64,000 bases of DNA from Pseudoalteromonas citrea (GCF_000238375.3 NZ_AHBZ03000022.1:359150-423149), one strand, 5' to 3'; positions 1 to 10,002 are shown, numbered from the stretch's first letter. Notes: generated by a model from the letters alone, not told the origin. Translations and numbers: made by a program.

Positions 1-618
1 AAACGCATTGGGATTATCATCTGATTTAGACATTTTCTTCAAAGGATCTTGCAAGCTCATCACTCGTGCACCCAACTCTGGAATAAACGGTTCTGGTAAT
101 TTAAATACATCACCATATAAATTGTTAAAACGCGTTGCTATGTCCCTCGTTAATTCTAGGTGCTGCTTTTGGTCTTCTCCCACAGGTACTTGTGCTGCTT
201 GATACAGTAAAATGTCAGCAGCCTGCAATGCAGGGTATGAAAATAAACCAACATTGATGTTATTTGCATGTTTTGCTGACTTATCTTTAAATTGTGTCAT
301 ACGGTTGAGCTCACCCATTTGTGCATAACAATTCAGGACCCAACCCAACTGAGCATGCTCTGGCACCTGAGACTGCACAAATAAAGCGGCTTTTTCTGGA
401 TCAATACCGCAAGCAACATACAATGCAATACCATTTAAAACCCGCTCACGCAGTTCTTCCGGTTTTTGACGTACAGTAATGGCATGAAGATCAGCAAGCA
501 TAAAGTAACTTTCATGATTTTCTTGTAAGTTAAGCCACTGGTTAATCGCGCCAACATAATTGCCTATCGTCATACCACCTGTTGGCTGCATGCCACTCAA
601 CACTACTGGTTTACTCAT
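1..618 (-). CDS. trpS: Tryptophanyl-tRNA synthetase, 5' part (runs off the left edge)
   Basis: Cytoplasmic class I aminoacyl-tRNA synthetase that charges tRNA-Trp with tryptophan. Reading leftward from ATG at 618, 206 codons stay open to the edge. The N-terminus [20 protein letters not shown] holds the HIGH-like signature ([13 protein letters not shown]). [11 protein letters not shown] follows in mid-sequence, and the KMSKSDDN loop lies about 8 codons before the edge. The family is about 330-340 residues, so roughly the last 130 are missing. It is last in the dam-rpe-gph-trpS run seen in E. coli, 22 bp after gph. Confidence 0.96.
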   Translation of the reverse strand, partial: MSKPVVLSGMQPTGGMTIGNYVGAINQWLNLQENHESYFMLADLHAITVRQKPEELRERVLNGIALYVACGIDPEKAALFVQSQVPEHAQLGWVLNCYAQMGELNRMTQFKDKSAKHANNINVGLFSYPALQAADILLYQAAQVPVGEDQKQHLELTRDIATRFNNLYGDVFKLPEPFIPELGARVMSLQDPLKKMSKSDDNPNAF

Positions 619-640
619 GATGTTCCTTTATATCTAACTA

Positions 641-1309
641 TTAATTTCGCTTGTTTAAAATAGGGATTATATCTAAGAATCCCTCACAGAGGTACTCTGG
701 ATTAAAATCTTCTAGATTGTACCCTTGGTTGTAACCATACTTCACCGCTATTACGTCTACCTTAGCATTTTTCGCTGCTAATATATCACTCTTTGAATCA
801 CCCACCATCATTACGTCGTCGACATTGAGATCTAGAGATTTACACGCCATGATTAAGGGCTTTGGACTTGGCTTTTTCTCGGTATCATCTCCACAAATCA
901 ATACATCAAAATAATGGCTGAGTTTTAGTTTATTCAATAATAACTCAGTAAAAGCTCTGTCTTTATTAGTGACTAATGCTTTTGGAAGGTGCGCCAACGC
1001 CGATAAGCCTGTTTCTACATGCGCATACAACGCCGCGTAATCCCCTACAATATCATGATAGTGCAGCTTAAATCGGACAATTGAATGATCGACAAGCGAT
1101 TGACTCAAGTCGGGGTTTATCTCAGTATCTCCTGATAATGCACGTTCCACTAATGTGGCTATACCATTGCCAACCCATGTTTTTACCTGCGCGTAGCTGA
1201 CGATAGGATACGCTACTTCCGTTAGCGTGAGGTTTAATGCCATATACATATCTTCTACGCTATCGACCAAGGTTCCATCTAAATCAAATAACACACCTTG
1301 GTAACTCAT
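641..1309 (-). CDS. gph: Phosphoglycolate phosphatase (HAD family)
   Basis: Hydrolyses 2-phosphoglycolate, a product of repair of oxidised DNA ends, to glycolate. Its 222 residues match the family. HAD motif I is FDLDGT with nucleophile D9 and D11. Motif II is the VTNKD segment and motif III/IV is [10 protein letters not shown]. The start overlaps the rpe stop in an ATGA arrangement, so the two are probably translationally coupled. Substrate is inferred from the conserved position between rpe and trpS; HAD enzymes can be broader in specificity. Confidence 0.93.
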   Translation of the reverse strand: MSYQGVLFDLDGTLVDSVEDMYMALNLTLTEVAYPIVSYAQVKTWVGNGIATLVERALSGDTEINPDLSQSLVDHSIVRFKLHYHDIVGDYAALYAHVETGLSALAHLPKALVTNKDRAFTELLLNKLKLSHYFDVLICGDDTEKKPSPKPLIMACKSLDLNVDDVMMVGDSKSDILAAKNAKVDVIAVKYGYNQGYNLEDFNPEYLCEGFLDIIPILNKRN

Positions 1310-1989
1310 GATTCACCCTTTGCTAATTCTAGACGCATTTGGTCTATGACCGTTTTATAGTCGGGTTGATTGAATATCGCAGAGCCAGCAACAAACATAT
1401 CAGCACCTGCTGCTGCCACTTCAGCAATATTTTCTACCTTTATACCACCATCTACCTCGAGGCGAATATCATGACCAGATGCCGTGATCAATGCTTTAAC
1501 TTGCTTAAGTTTATCAATCGTTTCTGGGATAAAACTCTGCCCACCAAAACCTGGGTTAACCGACATTAACAAAATTACATCGAGTTTATGCATTACATGG
1601 TCCAAATAATGTAATGGAGTTGCAGGATTAAAAACAAGCCCAGCTTTACAGCCTTGATCTTTTATTAAACTGAGCGTTCTATCCATATGTTCACTCGCCT
1701 CAGGATGGAAAGTGATAATGCTTGCTCCAGCTTTTGCAAAATCAGGGATCAAGCTATCAACAGGCTTTACCATCAAATGCACATCGATGGGAGCTTCGAT
1801 CCCATAGGTCCTTAGTGCTTTACATACCATAGGGCCAATCGTTAAGTTTGGCACATAATGATTATCCATCACATCAAAATGGACCACATCTGCGCCAGCA
1901 CTAAGAACACGCTCAACATCTTCACCAAGCCGTGCAAAATCTGCTGACAAAATAGAAGGTGCTATTAAATATTTACTTTCTAGAGACAA
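1306..1989 (-). CDS. rpe: Ribulose-phosphate 3-epimerase
   Basis: Interconverts ribulose-5-phosphate and xylulose-5-phosphate in the pentose phosphate pathway. The 227-residue TIM barrel shows [13 protein letters not shown] at the N-terminus, the metal/acid segments [14 protein letters not shown] and IDVHLMVKP, the flexible loop [12 protein letters not shown] and the phosphate-binding LEVDGGI near the end. It is the upstream partner of gph, with a 4-bp overlap. The space above it contains two small opposite-strand genes, so it probably has its own promoter rather than depending on dam readthrough. Confidence 0.96.
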   Translation of the reverse strand: MSLESKYLIAPSILSADFARLGEDVERVLSAGADVVHFDVMDNHYVPNLTIGPMVCKALRTYGIEAPIDVHLMVKPVDSLIPDFAKAGASIITFHPEASEHMDRTLSLIKDQGCKAGLVFNPATPLHYLDHVMHKLDVILLMSVNPGFGGQSFIPETIDKLKQVKALITASGHDIRLEVDGGIKVENIAEVAAAGADMFVAGSAIFNQPDYKTVIDQMRLELAKGES

Positions 1990-2173
1990 AATATGTACTT
2001 CCTAAAGTTACTCACTTTTAAATTAACTTTACCGTAATTGGCGCTGTTAACCCAACAAAAATCAGCGCTTACTTAGCTGACTCAAATTAAAGCATTTACA
2101 GAGTTGAATTATGTTTGTTTTATGAACACCTATTGTGTATTATTTACCAATAATGGAAAGGGGAGTAGTTATT

Positions 2174-2476
2174 ATGTTGAGTCGGCAAAAAAGACGGATG
2201 TTTGGGCTTTCAGCGATTGCGATTGTATCTTTAGGAGCGATTTCCTATGATGACTCCCAGATCATAAGTTCACTTTATAGCCGTTGCGCTTGCAACGTCA
2301 CCTCTCAATCACCTGCGGATATCCAAGCCTGTAAACACGATGCACACACCAGTTGGTATGCCTGGCTGTCTGGAGAAAGTAGCAGCGCTCAGTTTCATTA
2401 TTTAGATCTTTTAGAGCTTTTGCTGGGGTCTAAAGAGTCAAGCTCTACCAATGATGGGTTTACTTCTCCACTTTAA
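2174..2476 (+). CDS. Hypothetical small membrane-anchored protein
   Basis: Not recognised. The ATG at 2174 is preferred over an upstream in-frame ATG at 2135 because GAAAGGGGAG lies about 9 bp before it. The 100-residue product has a basic start (MLSRQKRRMFG) and one hydrophobic segment at about residues 9-22, suggesting an N-terminal anchor or uncleaved signal. The rest is polar, with a Cys-rich patch (SRCACNV, then QACKHD) that would be outside the membrane. Its stop lies 12 bp before the DUF2970 start, so the two are likely co-transcribed, against the surrounding leftward genes. Confidence 0.6.
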   Translation: MLSRQKRRMFGLSAIAIVSLGAISYDDSQIISSLYSRCACNVTSQSPADIQACKHDAHTSWYAWLSGESSSAQFHYLDLLELLLGSKESSSTNDGFTSPL

Positions 2477-2488
2477 AAGGACATCACT

Positions 2489-2650
2489 TTGCGACTACTA
2501 AGTATCGTACAAAGTGTTCTTGCAGCTATTTTTGGCGTTCAAAGCCATGGTAAGTACAAACACGATTTCAACTCAGAGTCATTTTTGCCGTTTTTAATCA
2601 TTGGTATTGTATTCGTATTAGGTTTTGTAATCAGCATAGCGCTGTTAGTT
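2489..2650 (+). CDS. DUF2970 family small membrane protein (possibly frame-slipped at its end)
   Basis: A short gene starting at TTG 2489, with AAAAGGA 7 bp upstream (it overlaps the preceding gene's stop). The product begins LRLLSIVQSVLAAIFGVQSH, the DUF2970 hallmark, then a polar stretch and one membrane segment (FLPFLIIGIVFVLGFVISIA). Read literally it stops at TAG 2648-2650 after 53 residues. Removing one GC from the GCGCGC run at 2639-2644 would continue as LLVHYILR to TAA 2668-2670, which is closer to the usual hydrophobic-then-basic family ending. Function unknown; DUF2970 genes are often found near cytochrome oxidase genes in relatives. Confidence 0.7.
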
Positions 2651-2686
2651 CATTATATTTTGCGATAACGGGCATTAAGCTACACT

Positions 2687-3520
2687 TTAGTTATTACAAT
2701 ACAACGCCATTAATTCGTTAACTTTTGTCCGACCAGTCCCTTTAGGGCTAATCGTCCTCTTAACTTGAATAGCATCTAATTTAGCTTCGCTATAAATTTT
2801 ACGCGTCCATACCGTGTCATGATTTGATATCAAAACTGGCGTTGATCGCTCAAATGCCGTCGTTTCAGCTAAGTTTGCCAAGGTCGCTTGATCGTTTAAA
2901 TCAAAACCGCCCTTAGCATACGATGTAAAAGAGGCTGTTTTGCTCAGTGGCACATATGGGGGATCACAATAAACAACCGCATTTTTTGGGATACTCTTGA
3001 AAACTTGCGCATAGCCTTGGCAAGTAAAAGTTGCGCTTTGGGCTTTTTTAGCAAACGCATAGAGTTCTTTTTCAGGAAAATATGGCTTCTTGTATTTACC
3101 AAAAGGTACGTTGAAGATCCCCTTCAAATTATATCGACATAGTCCGTTGTAACCATGTCTATTCATATACAAGAACAAAATAGCACGCTCATAAATATCA
3201 ACACTGCTATTGAATTGCTTTCTATATTCATAGTAAGCGTCGGCATGATTGTTTAAATCAACAAATAGCTTTCGTGCATCACTCACAAACTCATCTGGCT
3301 GCTGCTTCAATTCATTATATAAATTAATTAAATCAGCATTAATGTCATTCAATATATAGTGTTTAAAGTCTGTATTAAGGAACACAGATCCTGCACCAAC
3401 AAAAGGCTCCACTAAAGTGTCGGCGTCACGGCTCGCCAACGATAAACGCTGCGCAATGCCTTCAACCAAACTATATTTTCCACCTGCCCACTTTAAAAAG
3501 GCTCGGGTCTTTTGTTGCAT
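2687..3520 (-). CDS. dam: DNA adenine methyltransferase Dam
   Basis: Methylates adenine N6 in GATC, marking strands for mismatch repair and timing replication. The 277-residue protein has the AdoMet motif FLKWAGGKYSL at residues 8-18, EPFVGAGSVF in the first third, and the catalytic DPPY tetrad (VVYCDPPYVPLS), in the order typical of the Dam group. It lies just downstream of damX (51 bp) as in enterobacteria. GATC specificity is inferred from family and context. Confidence 0.95.
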   Translation of the reverse strand: MQQKTRAFLKWAGGKYSLVEGIAQRLSLASRDADTLVEPFVGAGSVFLNTDFKHYILNDINADLINLYNELKQQPDEFVSDARKLFVDLNNHADAYYEYRKQFNSSVDIYERAILFLYMNRHGYNGLCRYNLKGIFNVPFGKYKKPYFPEKELYAFAKKAQSATFTCQGYAQVFKSIPKNAVVYCDPPYVPLSKTASFTSYAKGGFDLNDQATLANLAETTAFERSTPVLISNHDTVWTRKIYSEAKLDAIQVKRTISPKGTGRTKVNELMALYCNN

Positions 3521-3571
3521 ACAAACTCTAATTATTTTGAAGTTGCGCGATTTTACACTAAAAGCTGATAA

Positions 3572-4996
3572 TTACCGAGCAAACTCAGTAATTTCCTGCT
3601 TGATTTTAGTCTGCTTTTTGAAAAAAGGTTGTCCGGCCAGTATATCAGTTGGTAATTGTGCTTTTGCTTGTTTAGCACTATCTAATGTCGTAAAGCCACT
3701 TTGTACAACAATCCACCAAATAACTTCTGAACGACGAGTACCGTATATTTCTAGATGCAATATTCGCTGTGTATTCTTTGTAATAAATGCATCGGCAATT
3801 ACCTTATCTTTTACCGCTAAGAGTTGGATAGCCCAGTTAGTATCGGCTTGCGCTAACAAACTTAGGTGAGAATGTTCCAAAGAATTGATATCGGTAGAAC
3901 TCATAACTTTTCTTTTCGGTTGAACATCTTTCAGTAATGGCTGATCAATAGATTTATGAACTGCTTCTGCTCGGGTGTCTTCTGCGGAATTATCTTCAAT
4001 CACTTCCCCACTTAGTTCATCACGTGGCTCTGTCAATGCAGCTAACACAGCGGCCACACGACGCGGTTCAGAACCAACCTTTTTTACGGAGTCTGGTTTA
4101 TCATTGACGACAACGAGAAGTTGCTCTTCATCATTTATAACATCTTGAGCACCAGTCGATGCGACTTTCTCTGCATTTAGCATAACAACATCATCAACTG
4201 TTTTCCCGATAAAAACTTGCTCACTAGGGAGAACAGTATCAACCGCTGGTTGCTCATTCTTTTCAGGTACTAATTCACTGAGCTCTTTTTTATAAACAAA
4301 CGCAATCATCAGTAATGCCAGCAATACTGTCAAAAGAGTGAGATGCCACTGTGCTTTTGTATATTTACTTGGTCCCGGTTGTGCCAGTTGTTGTTCTGCA
4401 GGTCGCCAATCTAATAATACAGCGGGATTACCATGAGATTCACTCAGAAATGCTTGAAAAATCGGATCTTCATCGACAGGTAATTGCGAGAAAAACATTT
4501 TCATCAATGCTTTGGATTCAGAGAGCGACAAAGGCTCTAAGTGTAAATCTAACGCTTGTGGTACCATCATCGGTGATTGTGCGGTAATGAGAATATACAC
4601 TTTTTCTACAGTCTGCTTCGCAAGCTTCTGCAGCTCTACGATCATCTCATCAGATAAGTGCCTTGCACCATCTAACACCCATAAGCACGGTCCTGAACTA
4701 GATTCACTATGTAAAGTGATGAAGTTATCACTTAATGACAAAGTTTGATCGATAAGCGGAGAGCGAAAACTATGCTGTAACAGTTGAACGGTGAGTTCAC
4801 TGTCTTTGGTATGTGCAGATAACTTAACAAAGGCTTTATTAAACTCTGGATACTTATCGGTAATAAAAGACTCTGCTAAATAGCTTTTACCTAATCCAGA
4901 TGCGCCAATCAAACAGATTAGATTTTGCCCGTATTCAAACTGTAATTCAATTCGATTTACTAAAGCAGCTCTACTGGGCAATATTTGAGATTGCAT
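3572..4996 (-). CDS. damX: DamX-like cell division protein (AAA ATPase + SPOR)
   Basis: Inner-membrane protein whose periplasmic SPOR domain binds denuded septal peptidoglycan. In the 474 residues, the cytoplasmic N-terminus is an AAA-type module with Walker A GASGLGKS at 31-38 and a Walker B-like LWVLDGARH. One membrane segment (WHLTLLTVLLALLMIAFVY) falls at about 217-236. An acidic low-complexity linker leads to a C-terminal SPOR domain (TNWAIQLLAV to about residue 460). Its ATG overlaps the aroB stop by one base. The ATPase part, lost in E. coli DamX, is retained here. Confidence 0.88.
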   Translation of the reverse strand: MQSQILPSRAALVNRIELQFEYGQNLICLIGASGLGKSYLAESFITDKYPEFNKAFVKLSAHTKDSELTVQLLQHSFRSPLIDQTLSLSDNFITLHSESSSGPCLWVLDGARHLSDEMIVELQKLAKQTVEKVYILITAQSPMMVPQALDLHLEPLSLSESKALMKMFFSQLPVDEDPIFQAFLSESHGNPAVLLDWRPAEQQLAQPGPSKYTKAQWHLTLLTVLLALLMIAFVYKKELSELVPEKNEQPAVDTVLPSEQVFIGKTVDDVVMLNAEKVASTGAQDVINDEEQLLVVVNDKPDSVKKVGSEPRRVAAVLAALTEPRDELSGEVIEDNSAEDTRAEAVHKSIDQPLLKDVQPKRKVMSSTDINSLEHSHLSLLAQADTNWAIQLLAVKDKVIADAFITKNTQRILHLEIYGTRRSEVIWWIVVQSGFTTLDSAKQAKAQLPTDILAGQPFFKKQTKIKQEITEFAR

Positions 4997-6066
4997 TAGC
5001 GGCCTATAAGAGTGCTCACCGCGTCATCTGACACATCATCTACTAAAGCACATTCTCCCAGCTTTGTGGGCACAATAAATCGAATACGACCTTGTTTGTT
5101 TTTCTTATCTTTACGCATATGTAATAAGAATTCAGCACTGGTCATACAATCCGGAATAGTGATTGGTAAATCATACAGCGCAAGTAGCGTTGCGATTCTA
5201 TCAACCTCTTCGCCAGTCAATGTATTGCGCTCATACGCAAGCTTAGCGGCTAACATCATGCCGGCTGACACAGCTTCACCATGTAACCATTTACCATAGC
5301 CCATTTGCGCTTCTATAGCATGACCAAATGTATGGCCTAAGTTCAGTAATGCACGTAAGCCAGCTTCCTTCTCATCCTGTGCAACAATTTCAGCTTTAAT
5401 TTCGCAACAGCGATAAATCACTTTGGTAAGTGAGTTTACTTCGAGTGCTTTTAGCTGAGCATGATGCTCTTCAAGATAAGTAAGAAAGTCGATATCGTAG
5501 ATCAGTCCATATTTAATAACCTCTGCCATACCAGCGGAAAATTCACGCGTTGGTAAAGTACTTAAGGTATCGGTATCAATAAAAACGGCTTTCGGTTGAT
5601 AAAAAGCCCCAATCATATTTTTACCTAATGGGTGATTAACTGCAGTTTTTCCACCAACGGAGGAATCTACTTGGGAAAGTAATGTGGTTGGAATTTGAAT
5701 AAAGGGTACGCCGCGCTGATAACACGCTGCGACAAAGCCTGTTAAGTCACCAATGACTCCTCCACCTAAAGCAATCAAGCACGTGTCTCTGCCGCAATTG
5801 TTTTCCAACAAAAAAGCTGAAACCTGTTCAAAATACTCTAAAGTTTTATACTGCTCACCGTCAGGTAATACAATATGTAAAGGCGCACATGCGTCCAAGC
5901 TTTGCAATAACCCATCTAAATACAATGGTGCAACAGTCTGGTTAGTGACAATAACAGGTCGACATGCTCCAACATAATGTTGTAACTGTCGACTATCTGA
6001 TAACAGATTTTGACCAATATAAATGGGATAACTACGCTCGTTCAATTCAACTTTTAGTTCAAGCAT
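4996..6066 (-). CDS. aroB: 3-dehydroquinate synthase
   Basis: Second step of the shikimate pathway: DAHP to 3-dehydroquinate, using NAD and a divalent metal. The 356 residues show the NAD-binding GGGVIGDLTGFVAA, the substrate loop VDSSVGGKTAVNHPLGKNMI, and the metal ligands of HTFGHAIE and WLHGEAVSAGM. It follows aroK by 26 bp, the conserved aroKB pair. Confidence 0.97.
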   Translation of the reverse strand: MLELKVELNERSYPIYIGQNLLSDSRQLQHYVGACRPVIVTNQTVAPLYLDGLLQSLDACAPLHIVLPDGEQYKTLEYFEQVSAFLLENNCGRDTCLIALGGGVIGDLTGFVAACYQRGVPFIQIPTTLLSQVDSSVGGKTAVNHPLGKNMIGAFYQPKAVFIDTDTLSTLPTREFSAGMAEVIKYGLIYDIDFLTYLEEHHAQLKALEVNSLTKVIYRCCEIKAEIVAQDEKEAGLRALLNLGHTFGHAIEAQMGYGKWLHGEAVSAGMMLAAKLAYERNTLTGEEVDRIATLLALYDLPITIPDCMTSAEFLLHMRKDKKNKQGRIRFIVPTKLGECALVDDVSDDAVSTLIGR

Positions 6067-6092
6067 GTATCCCTCTCAGATTGGTCATTTAA

Positions 6093-6611
6093 CTAGAAAT
6101 CTAGTTTATCTATAATTTGATTAGCAACTACTTTTGCGCTTTGCTCGTCTGTGCGAACAATATGATCAGCCACTTCTTTGTAAAGTGGTTCACGCTCTTC
6201 TGCCAAACGCTCAAGAACATCTCTTGGCGCTTCCTCGGTTTGTAAAAGTGGACGACGCTTGTCACGCTGTGTACGAGCAACTTGTTTCTCGATAGGAGTT
6301 TCTAAGTAAACAACAATGCCGCGCGCAGATAACTTATTGCGCACTTCTTTGCTGACTACTGAACCACCGCCCGTCGCCAAAACAATGCCTTGCATCTCGG
6401 TTAGGTCAGAAATGACGCCTTCTTCGCGCACTCTAAACCCATCTTCACCTTCAAGATCAAACACCCACGCAATGTCTGCGCCAGTACGGCGTTCAATTTC
6501 TTGATCCGAGTCTACAAATTCAAGGTGTAATTGATCAGCAAGGTGTCGACCAATCGTGCTCTTACCAGCCCCCATCGGGCCCACTAGAAATATATTACGT
6601 TTCTCAGCCAT
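6093..6611 (-). CDS. aroK: Shikimate kinase I
   Basis: Phosphorylates shikimate to shikimate-3-phosphate with ATP. A P-loop kinase of 172 residues with Walker [10 protein letters not shown] at 11-19, the shikimate-binding [20 protein letters not shown], and the GGG of LATGGGSVV. The lid arginines lie in [10 protein letters not shown]. It sits 162 bp after the pilQ stop, a gap large enough for its own promoter, as in E. coli. Confidence 0.97.
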   Translation of the reverse strand: MAEKRNIFLVGPMGAGKSTIGRHLADQLHLEFVDSDQEIERRTGADIAWVFDLEGEDGFRVREEGVISDLTEMQGIVLATGGGSVVSKEVRNKLSARGIVVYLETPIEKQVARTQRDKRRPLLQTEEAPRDVLERLAEEREPLYKEVADHIVRTDEQSAKVVANQIIDKLDF

Positions 6612-6773
6612 ATCTTTTTAGTACTAACGAACTCTAAAATTTGAAATAAAACCCCGCCTAACGACCTGGCCCCAAAATTAAGGAGGGGATTATCTCAGTA
6701 ATTCGTGAACGATTTCAAGTCAAATAGTATAAAAAGCATCTACTAGACCTGAAATCAGCGGATTACTAGACAA

Positions 6774-8825
6774 TTACTGACCATCTAGCATTATTTTTGG
6801 GGTCACAAATATCAATAATTCTTTCTTCTCGTTTATTTCACGAGTATTTCTAAATAACATTCCCACGTAAGGGATGTCACCTAACAGTGGAATTTTACTC
6901 ACTGCACTGGTTATTTCTTGTTGGTATATCCCACCAAGTACCACAGTTTGACCATTTTCCACTAAAACCTGTGTTTGGATCTGCTGTGTATTAATCGCAA
7001 CAGCAGGACCACTTGGTGTTTGAACATTATCACCTCGAGTATCCTGCGTAATGATCAAGTCTAGTATAATTTTGTTGTCAGGTGTGATTTGTGGCGTTAC
7101 TTCTAAACTTAACACCGCTTTTTTAAAGCTGACTGACGTTGCACCACTCGATGCCGCTTCAACATATGGGATCTCAGTACCTTGCTCAATCCGTGCTTTC
7201 TTCTGATTCGCCGTGGTGATGCTTGGTGTAGCAATGATTTCACCCTTATTCTCTTGCTCTAATGCTGATAACTCAAGATCAATTAATGTCCCATCTGCTA
7301 ACTTCGCTATGTGTACACCAATACGCCCAGCGGATAGTCCCGAAACGGGTAAATTAACATTTAAGCGATTAGTAAAGTCAGGTATGTTTCCATTAGACAA
7401 TGAATCAGCACCTTCTAATGAGCCTGAAATCGCATCAGACCCTTGCTGATCATTAAACCCCCAGCGTATGCCAATATCTTCCTGTACATTGTCTTTAACC
7501 GTCACCATTCGAGATTCAATGCGCACCTGCTTCACCGGTACATCTAATGTCTCAACCATGCGACGAATGCTTTCAATACTACGTGCACTGTCTTTTATTA
7601 ATAACGTATTAGTGCGGTTATCAACCGATACACTACCACGATCACTGACAATGCTATTTATGTCTGTCTTTAATAAATCCGCAAATTCTTCCGCTTTTGC
7701 ATAATTTAATTGAATATACTCACTATACAGCGGCTCAAGCTCTTCTACTTGCTTGCGTGCTTGTAACTCTTTAGCTTCTCTGGCCGCTAACTCTTCTGAA
7801 GGAGCAACCATTAAAATAGAGCCCTCCATTCTTTTATCAAGCCCTTTTACTCGTAACACCACATCTAACGCTTGATCCCAAGGCACACCATCAAGACGTA
7901 AGGTAATATTACCACTAACAGAATCACTCGTAACCAAGTTGAAATTATTGGTATCAGCAATTATTTGCAGTACAGAGCGTACAGGAATATCTTGAAAATT
8001 AAGCGTTATTGGCTGACCTTGATACTCCTTTTTCTGTCCAAAAACTTGTTGTTCGGTGTCTTTTTCGACCGTCAGCGTAAAAATATTATCCAGCTGCTGG
8101 TAGGTATATTTGAACGCGCTGTTAGGTTCGATGACTAAACGACTGCTGTTTTCTTCTCTAAATGTTTCGACTTTACTGACAACCGTGCCAAAATCTAAAA
8201 CATCTAATTCATAAAGTAACTCATCTAAAATCGCGGTATGGTGAAAGTCAGCAATGATCTTACCGCCACGCTCTTGAACGTCTATTGCAGCTTGGGCACT
8301 TTGCAAAAAAGCGAGTACTTTGGCTTCACCCTTTTCCCCACGGCGAAAATCTATAGATTGTATGGTATTAATATGAGTTGAAACTGAGGCTGTCGCTTCA
8401 TTTGTCATATCTGCAGCTATCGGGTTATCCGATACCTGCAAATAAACGAGATTGTTCTTCACTCTGGTTTTATACAGCTTTAGCTTGTCCATTACGACCG
8501 TTAAAGTAAAACCCTTTTCTTCCATTCTACTTTTAATAACCTGTATGCCAGCCTTATTAACAGCTAACGACTTCAAGCTTTCTTCAAATTCCGCACCGGG
8601 GAAAAATAACGCAAGTCGAGCAGGTGAATTTAACACTGTGACAGTCGGTTCGATATCTAATTGCTCATCAAAAACGAACTGCAATTCAGTTTCTTCATTT
8701 GGAACTGGGTTATAACGCACATCATAGAGCATAGGCACAGCCTGAACTAACCCTGATAGCACTAACAACATTCCAGAAATCGTTGCTCTGAAACCAAAAT
8801 TCACACTCTTACGAGCCATAATCAT
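6774..8825 (-). CDS. pilQ: Type IV pilus secretin PilQ
   Basis: Forms the outer-membrane ring through which the type IV pilus passes. Order of domains: signal peptide (SGMLLVLSGLVQA), two AMIN-type peptidoglycan-binding regions, a secretin/TonB short N-terminal domain (LNFQDIPVRSVLQIIAD), a NolW-like domain (YIQLNYAKAEEFADLL), then the secretin barrel (GEIIATPSITTANQKKARI, ending LLIFVTPKI). A GTG at 8846 opens the frame further, but the AAGG at 8830-8833 favours ATG 8825 or ATG 8819. With 8825 the protein has 683 residues. Last gene of pilMNOPQ. Confidence 0.95.
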   Translation of the reverse strand: MIMARKSVNFGFRATISGMLLVLSGLVQAVPMLYDVRYNPVPNEETELQFVFDEQLDIEPTVTVLNSPARLALFFPGAEFEESLKSLAVNKAGIQVIKSRMEEKGFTLTVVMDKLKLYKTRVKNNLVYLQVSDNPIAADMTNEATASVSTHINTIQSIDFRRGEKGEAKVLAFLQSAQAAIDVQERGGKIIADFHHTAILDELLYELDVLDFGTVVSKVETFREENSSRLVIEPNSAFKYTYQQLDNIFTLTVEKDTEQQVFGQKKEYQGQPITLNFQDIPVRSVLQIIADTNNFNLVTSDSVSGNITLRLDGVPWDQALDVVLRVKGLDKRMEGSILMVAPSEELAAREAKELQARKQVEELEPLYSEYIQLNYAKAEEFADLLKTDINSIVSDRGSVSVDNRTNTLLIKDSARSIESIRRMVETLDVPVKQVRIESRMVTVKDNVQEDIGIRWGFNDQQGSDAISGSLEGADSLSNGNIPDFTNRLNVNLPVSGLSAGRIGVHIAKLADGTLIDLELSALEQENKGEIIATPSITTANQKKARIEQGTEIPYVEAASSGATSVSFKKAVLSLEVTPQITPDNKIILDLIITQDTRGDNVQTPSGPAVAINTQQIQTQVLVENGQTVVLGGIYQQEITSAVSKIPLLGDIPYVGMLFRNTREINEKKELLIFVTPKIMLDGQ

Positions 8826-8838
8826 TTTACCTTTATTG

Positions 8839-9378
8839 TTATTCACCTGTACCAGTTTCTTCTGATTCGTGTATTTCTACTTTTGTTAGTCGCTCTTTCC
8901 AACACCCTGTGCCGTCTGGTATCAATTCTAATAGTTCAATATGATCAGGATTAACACTAACAACCTCACCGTGGTAAAGCCCCATATATTGTCCTTGTTT
9001 TATTCGATATAGACCTTGATCTGATGCTTTAATTAACGCCCATGTTGCATTCGTTGTGGCGATAGTGCCTTTCATCTCTAGATTATCTAACGGGTACTTC
9101 TCTAGTGGGTCTCTTGCTCTATTTGGATCAGGGTGTAAACAATTACGCACCTGTACCATTTTACTTTCAATCACTTCTGGCTCAGGCGCAACAAAAGGGC
9201 TCCGCAGACTCACCGCATCATATGAAAAATGTGTAAATTCTCGCATTTTTGGTATAGGTTCTACCTTGGGTGTAGCGCTCGCCTGTATCTGATCAATAAA
9301 TTCTTTTTGTTCCGCAGTGTCATCATTACACGCAGTCAGCAACAGCACTCCTATTGCTATCAAAGCAAGCCGATACAT
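8839..9378 (-). CDS. pilP: Type IV pilus lipoprotein PilP
   Basis: Inner-membrane lipoprotein that links the PilMNO platform to the PilQ secretin. 179 residues; the lipobox LLTAC puts the lipidated cysteine at residue 17. A disordered linker is followed by the HR-like beta domain (SPFVAPEPE, LEMKGTIATTNATWALI, VNPDHIELLELIPDG). Its start touches the pilO stop and its end lies just before pilQ, so the genes are probably coupled. Confidence 0.93.
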   Translation of the reverse strand: MYRLALIAIGVLLLTACNDDTAEQKEFIDQIQASATPKVEPIPKMREFTHFSYDAVSLRSPFVAPEPEVIESKMVQVRNCLHPDPNRARDPLEKYPLDNLEMKGTIATTNATWALIKASDQGLYRIKQGQYMGLYHGEVVSVNPDHIELLELIPDGTGCWKERLTKVEIHESEETGTGE

Positions 9379-9983
9379 TACTTACGTCCCTCTTGCTCAT
9401 AGCGATATGTTTTTGCCACCACACTGAATACTAAATTATTATTCCCTGCATTTTCAATTTGAAAGTCATGTAGACTCACAATACGCGGTAACTCAGCAAC
9501 CTTACTAACAAATTCACCAAATTCATGGTAAGTCCCTACAATTTCGAGTTTAATCGGCAGTTCCGTATAAAACTCTTTTGTGATTTCAGGTAACCAGCCA
9601 ATTTTTAAAAACGTGAGACCGCTCGATGTCCCAACATAAGTCAAGTCATCTAATAACCCTGGAGTTTCATTTGAAGTGGGTAAGCGTCTTAGTAGCTGTG
9701 AAAATTGCTCCTCCATATCGAGCATTTGCTGACGATATAAATCTAAGTTATTAGCACGCGCATACTTTATACGGTAACTTGTTCTTAATTCCTGCTCAGC
9801 GTTAACGGCGCTGTCGTATCGGCTAATCGACGTAGATACTAATAAGCTATATCCTACCGCAAGTGTGATCACGACCACTAAAACACAACACAGCACCTTT
9901 ACTGCAAAAGGCCATTCGCCGATGTTATCTAATTCAATTTCATTCCAATCGATATCTTGCAATGATTTAAGATCAAAATTCAC
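9378..9983 (-). CDS. pilO: Type IV pilus alignment protein PilO
   Basis: Bitopic inner-membrane protein that pairs with PilN in the pilus alignment complex. 201 residues: short cytoplasmic N-terminus, membrane helix at about 27-50 (VLCCVLVVVITLAVGYSLLV), a coiled-coil region (DSAVNAEQELRTSYRIKYA), then a ferredoxin-like domain containing LPIKLEIVGTYHEFGEF. It starts 19 bp after pilN. Confidence 0.94.
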   Translation of the reverse strand: MNFDLKSLQDIDWNEIELDNIGEWPFAVKVLCCVLVVVITLAVGYSLLVSTSISRYDSAVNAEQELRTSYRIKYARANNLDLYRQQMLDMEEQFSQLLRRLPTSNETPGLLDDLTYVGTSSGLTFLKIGWLPEITKEFYTELPIKLEIVGTYHEFGEFVSKVAELPRIVSLHDFQIENAGNNNLVFSVVAKTYRYEQEGRK

Positions 9984-10002
9984 TCTTTAAGCCGCCTTTA
10001 AA

